Source: Clostridiales bacterium
GTDB lineage: Bacteria > Bacillota > Clostridia > Lachnospirales > Lachnospiraceae
NCBI GenBank assembly: GCA_015655565.1
Contig: JAATEU010000049.1
Span: 1 to 7,457, forward strand
DNA length: 7,457 nt
Direction: 5' to 3'
Part shown: one piece after another, positions 5,213 to 7,457 of the stretch
How positions within the stretch are numbered: the stretch's first letter is position 1
Layout: each line of letters begins with the position of its first letter
Made by a program: the position numbers and the translations under genes
The notes under the pieces: generated by a model
What the model saw: only the letters and a program-made list of their open reading frames with translations
Database searches by the model: none
Told to the model about the DNA's origin: nothing

Positions 5213-6232
5213 TTATTCCATTTCAATCATGACTTTCATTACCCGATCTTTTTGTTCATCAATAAGCTTGTATGCTTCCATATAGTCTTTAAATTTTACT
5301 CTATGTGTTATCAAGGTATTAAATTCAATTAAACCGGCACTTACAAGTTCAATTGCTTTCATATAATCCTCTTCCCTGTACATAGCGCTTCCGATTAATG
5401 ATAATTCATGGTCTTGTACAAATCCCATATTAATTGTTCCTAAGTCTCCAAAAACGCCTACAACAATAATAGTGCTTCCTTTTCTGGCATAATCTATCGC
5501 CTGTTTCATGGTAGGATTAATACCAATACATTCAAAGGTATAATCTGCTTTGTCTTCTCCAAAAGCAGCAATTATTTTTTCCGGCAAATCATCTTTACTG
5601 TTATTTACCGTCTTAATTCCGCATTTTTCCGCAGCCGCTAAACGGTATGCACTTATTTCCGCCAATAAAACACCGGAAGCTCCCAATGCTTTTGCCGACT
5701 GCGCTACAAGGTTGCCGATCGGGCCTCCGCCAAATACTAAAATCTTTTTACCCTTTACATCTCCGGCACGTCTCACAGCATGCACGGCAACAGCCAGGGG
5801 TTCTATCATAGCCCCATGCTCCCAGTTCATATTTTCCGGTAATTTCAATGATTTTTCAGCATCTACTACAAAGTATTCGCTTGCCATACCCGTAGTTTGA
5901 AATCCCATGACCTTAAGTTCTTCGCAGTCATTGTACATGCCATGTGTGCAAGGATAGCACTTACCGCATACTACCTGCGGCTGAATTGTTACTTTATCTC
6001 CGATTTTTACATTGGTTACTTCCGCTCCTGTTTCCACAACCTCAGCTGATACTTCATGTCCTTGTACTACCGGATAACTTGTATAAGGATGCTTTCCATG
6101 ATTTACATGCACATCGGAACCACATACACCAATCCGTTTCATTTTAACTTTTATTTGATCCGGCTTTACCTCCGGAACAGGAATATCATGAAATTCAATT
6201 ATACCGGGTTTTACCATTATTGCCTGTATCAT
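5213..6232 (-). CDS. Zinc-dependent polyol (sorbitol-type) dehydrogenase
   Basis: Cytoplasmic medium-chain dehydrogenase of 339 residues that should oxidise a polyol to a ketose with NAD. Catalytic zinc ligands are C37 (in GVCGSD), H59-E60 (in GHE) and E144 (in IEPLAV). All four structural-zinc cysteines are present at C89, C92, C95 and C103. The Rossmann motif is GGGPIG at 168-173, and the acidic E192 at the end of the second strand favours NAD over NADP. The reading frame extends nine codons further upstream to 6259, but a strong AAGGAGGT lies six bases before the ATG at 6232, and the protein from there has the normal family N-terminus. It sits 33 bases after the permease, so it is probably in the transporter operon. 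The fold and the polyol/sugar dehydrogenase class are firm. The exact substrate (sorbitol, galactitol, altritol, xylitol or another) is not, and threonine-dehydrogenase-like relatives cannot be strictly excluded, though the context argues against them. Confidence 0.9.
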   Translation of the reverse strand: MIQAIMVKPGIIEFHDIPVPEVKPDQIKVKMKRIGVCGSDVHVNHGKHPYTSYPVVQGHEVSAEVVETGAEVTNVKIGDKVTIQPQVVCGKCYPCTHGMYNDCEELKVMGFQTTGMASEYFVVDAEKSLKLPENMNWEHGAMIEPLAVAVHAVRRAGDVKGKKILVFGGGPIGNLVAQSAKALGASGVLLAEISAYRLAAAEKCGIKTVNNSKDDLPEKIIAAFGEDKADYTFECIGINPTMKQAIDYARKGSTIIVVGVFGDLGTINMGFVQDHELSLIGSAMYREEDYMKAIELVSAGLIEFNTLITHRVKFKDYMEAYKLIDEQKDRVMKVMIEME

Positions 6233-6238
6233 ATTAAT

Positions 6239-6246
6239 ACCTCCTT
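6239..6246 (-). promoter_or_regulatory. Ribosome binding site fixing the dehydrogenase start
   Basis: The minus strand reads AAGGAGGT, a near-perfect Shine-Dalgarno, six bases before the ATG at 6230-6232. It lies inside the longer reading frame that begins at 6259, so that upstream ATG is very probably not used. Confidence 0.88.
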
Positions 6247-6265
6247 CAAAAATCTGCATTAAAGA

Positions 6266-7222
6266 TTAAACTGTTTTGTCAGATTTATTTGTAACAATCT
6301 GAAGTAGTACGGCTGCTATTATAATAAAACCTTTTATAATATCCTGCGGATAAGAAGGAACAGCCATTAAGTTCATGATATTGCCGATAAGAGCAAGAAC
6401 CAATGCACCGGCTACCGTCTTTACCACAAAACCTTTACCGCCTGAAAGGCTAGCACCGCCAATTACACAGGCCGCGATTGCATTCAATTCCTCACCTTCA
6501 CCAACAGTAGCGCTGCCTGTTGATGATCTGGCAGCAATGAAGACACCGGCAAGTGCCGCTAATACACCTGATACAGCATACGCAGACACTAAGTATCTTT
6601 TTGTTCTGATACCCGCTAATTTTACAGCTACCATATTACTGCCAATTGCAATTACCGTACGCCCCCATGCCGTATATTTTTGTATTAACGCAAATATGAT
6701 AATAAGAACGAACGCTATAATAATAATGGGAAATAAATTATCTGCATCAACCAAATTATTTAATGTTCCATCTTCCAGCTTAATAGGTGTTCCATTTGTC
6801 AATACAAAAGCTGCGCCTCTGGCAATTGTCATGGTAGCCAGAGAAGCCACAAAACCTTGGAAATTAGCGTATGCCACCAAAGCACCCGTAAACACACCAA
6901 AAAGCATACCCATTACAAGTGCAGCCAACATGGCAGGAATAAAATGTATATTATAATCACGAATTATAATAGCCGACACGGAAGCACCAATTGCCATTAC
7001 CGATCCAACCGACAAATCAATACCGCCTGTTAAAACAACAAACAGCATACCAATTGCAACCATTACCGGTCCGGACTGCTGAAGCGCAATATTTCTAAGA
7101 TTCATTGATGTAAAAAACGTATTCGATAATATACTGCATACTATAAATAATAACAAAAATATTAAATATGTATTATTGTTTATTAATATATCTTTACAAT
7201 GCTTAATTTTTGTTTTATTCAT
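6266..7222 (-). CDS. Sugar ABC transporter permease, RbsC family
   Basis: Integral-membrane permease of 318 residues, the normal length for the RbsC/XylH/AraH (BPD_transp_2) family. A short Lys-rich cytoplasmic start is followed by a hydrophobic segment at about 19-34. Further membrane segments lie at about 51-65, 72-87, 95-118, 123-141, 164-180, 210-230, 245-258, 266-288 and 294-310. Family signatures are GGIDLSVG at 66-73, IAIGSN at 191-196, and the loop near 241-264 containing EELNAIAACVIGG and SLSGGKG. It forms the membrane channel of the importer together with the ATPase just upstream; family members carry pentoses, hexoses or polyols as free, unphosphorylated compounds. The start at 7222 follows the ATPase stop after five bases. 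The only Shine-Dalgarno-like element is a run of five G at 7233-7237 inside the ATPase end, so coupling to upstream translation is likely. A polyol dehydrogenase follows 33 bases downstream, which points to a polyol or related sugar as cargo (inference). Confidence 0.93.
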   Translation of the reverse strand: MNKTKIKHCKDILINNNTYLIFLLLFIVCSILSNTFFTSMNLRNIALQQSGPVMVAIGMLFVVLTGGIDLSVGSVMAIGASVSAIIIRDYNIHFIPAMLAALVMGMLFGVFTGALVAYANFQGFVASLATMTIARGAAFVLTNGTPIKLEDGTLNNLVDADNLFPIIIIAFVLIIIFALIQKYTAWGRTVIAIGSNMVAVKLAGIRTKRYLVSAYAVSGVLAALAGVFIAARSSTGSATVGEGEELNAIAACVIGGASLSGGKGFVVKTVAGALVLALIGNIMNLMAVPSYPQDIIKGFIIIAAVLLQIVTNKSDKTV

Positions 7223-7227
7223 ATTTT

Positions 7228-7457
7228 CTAAACCCCCATTGCATATTTTATTAACGAACTTTCCGCTAAAGATTCCTTATCAAGTTCACCGCTGACTCTG
7301 CCCTGCCGCATAATAATTGCACTGTCGCACATACCGATAATTTCAATCATTTCAGAGGAAATCATTATAATCCCAACACCTTGTTCCGCCAGTCTGTTCA
7401 TAATCTTATAGATTTCTGTTTTAGCACCAACATCAACGCCACGGGTAGGCTCATCAA
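7228..7457 (-). CDS. Sugar ABC transporter ATP-binding protein, C-terminal end (partial)
   Basis: This is the last 75 residues of the ATPase of a sugar importer (RbsA/MglA/XylG type), acting on the cytoplasmic face of the membrane; the 5' part lies beyond the right edge. The visible part starts inside Walker B and the D-loop (DEPTRGVDVGAK, residues 1-12 of the fragment). It continues with MISSEMIEI at about 31-39, where the switch His of ordinary ABC ATPases is replaced by Ser. That SSE form is typical of the second nucleotide-binding domain of the duplicated sugar-import ATPases, so this is probably the C-terminal half of a protein of about 500 residues. It ends in TAG at 7228-7230, only five bases before the permease ATG, so the two are co-transcribed and probably translationally coupled. 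The substrate-binding protein of the system is not in the window. The family is clear; the substrate cannot be read from this fragment. Confidence 0.93.
   Translation of the reverse strand, partial: DEPTRGVDVGAKTEIYKIMNRLAEQGVGIIMISSEMIEIIGMCDSAIIMRQGRVSGELDKESLAESSLIKYAMGV

Noticed and set aside
5550..5900. 116-codon open frame on the plus strand
   Set aside because: It lies opposite the dehydrogenase's Rossmann domain, with no motif and no ribosome binding site of note; it is a shadow of the real gene.
6375..6956. 193-codon open frame on the plus strand
   Set aside because: It is antisense to the well-supported permease gene, lacks recognisable motifs and is explained by the permease's codon composition.

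Overview
The window reads as part of a sugar or sugar-alcohol (alditol) catabolic locus from an AT-rich, low-GC Gram-positive bacterium. It is most likely an anaerobic Clostridia/Lachnospiraceae-type Firmicute. The grounds are AT-rich coding DNA, strong AGGAGG-type ribosome binding sites on most genes, a GntR/HutC regulator, and an ABC sugar importer. The taxon is an inference; no rRNA or other marker is present.

All eight genes lie on the minus strand, so the transcription order runs from the right edge to the left edge. (1) 7457-7228: C-terminal end of a sugar ABC transporter ATPase (RbsA/MglA type), cut by the window edge. (2) 7222-6266: RbsC-type sugar permease. (3) 6232-5213: zinc- and NAD-dependent polyol dehydrogenase (sorbitol dehydrogenase-like). 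A 194-base stretch then separates this gene from the next start codon and carries a good sigma-A promoter. (4) 5018-4245: GntR/HutC-family regulator. (5) 4170-2650: FGGY carbohydrate kinase. (6) 2591-1740: class II ketose-bisphosphate aldolase of the GatY/KbaY (tagatose-bisphosphate aldolase) type. (7) 1735-251: second, divergent FGGY kinase. (8) 229-1: N-terminus of a second zinc dehydrogenase resembling galactitol-1-phosphate 5-dehydrogenase (GatD), cut by the window edge.

How the genes probably work together (inference): the ABC system imports an unphosphorylated polyol or sugar. One or both dehydrogenases oxidise it to a ketose, and the kinases phosphorylate it. The aldolase splits the product into triose phosphates for glycolysis. 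The GatY-like and GatD-like proteins suggest tagatose/galactitol-type chemistry, but the PTS transporter and PfkB-type kinase of the classical galactitol pathway are absent from this window. Their places are taken by an ABC importer and two FGGY kinases around the aldolase. How the aldolase's expected bisphosphate substrate is made is the main open biochemical question.

No RNA genes, CRISPR, insertion sequences or convincing intrinsic terminators were seen. Smaller features are a 16-bp tandem repeat running through the stop codon of the regulator gene, and imperfect inverted repeats next to the regulator's promoter that could be operators. No gene-free stretch exceeds 300 bases.
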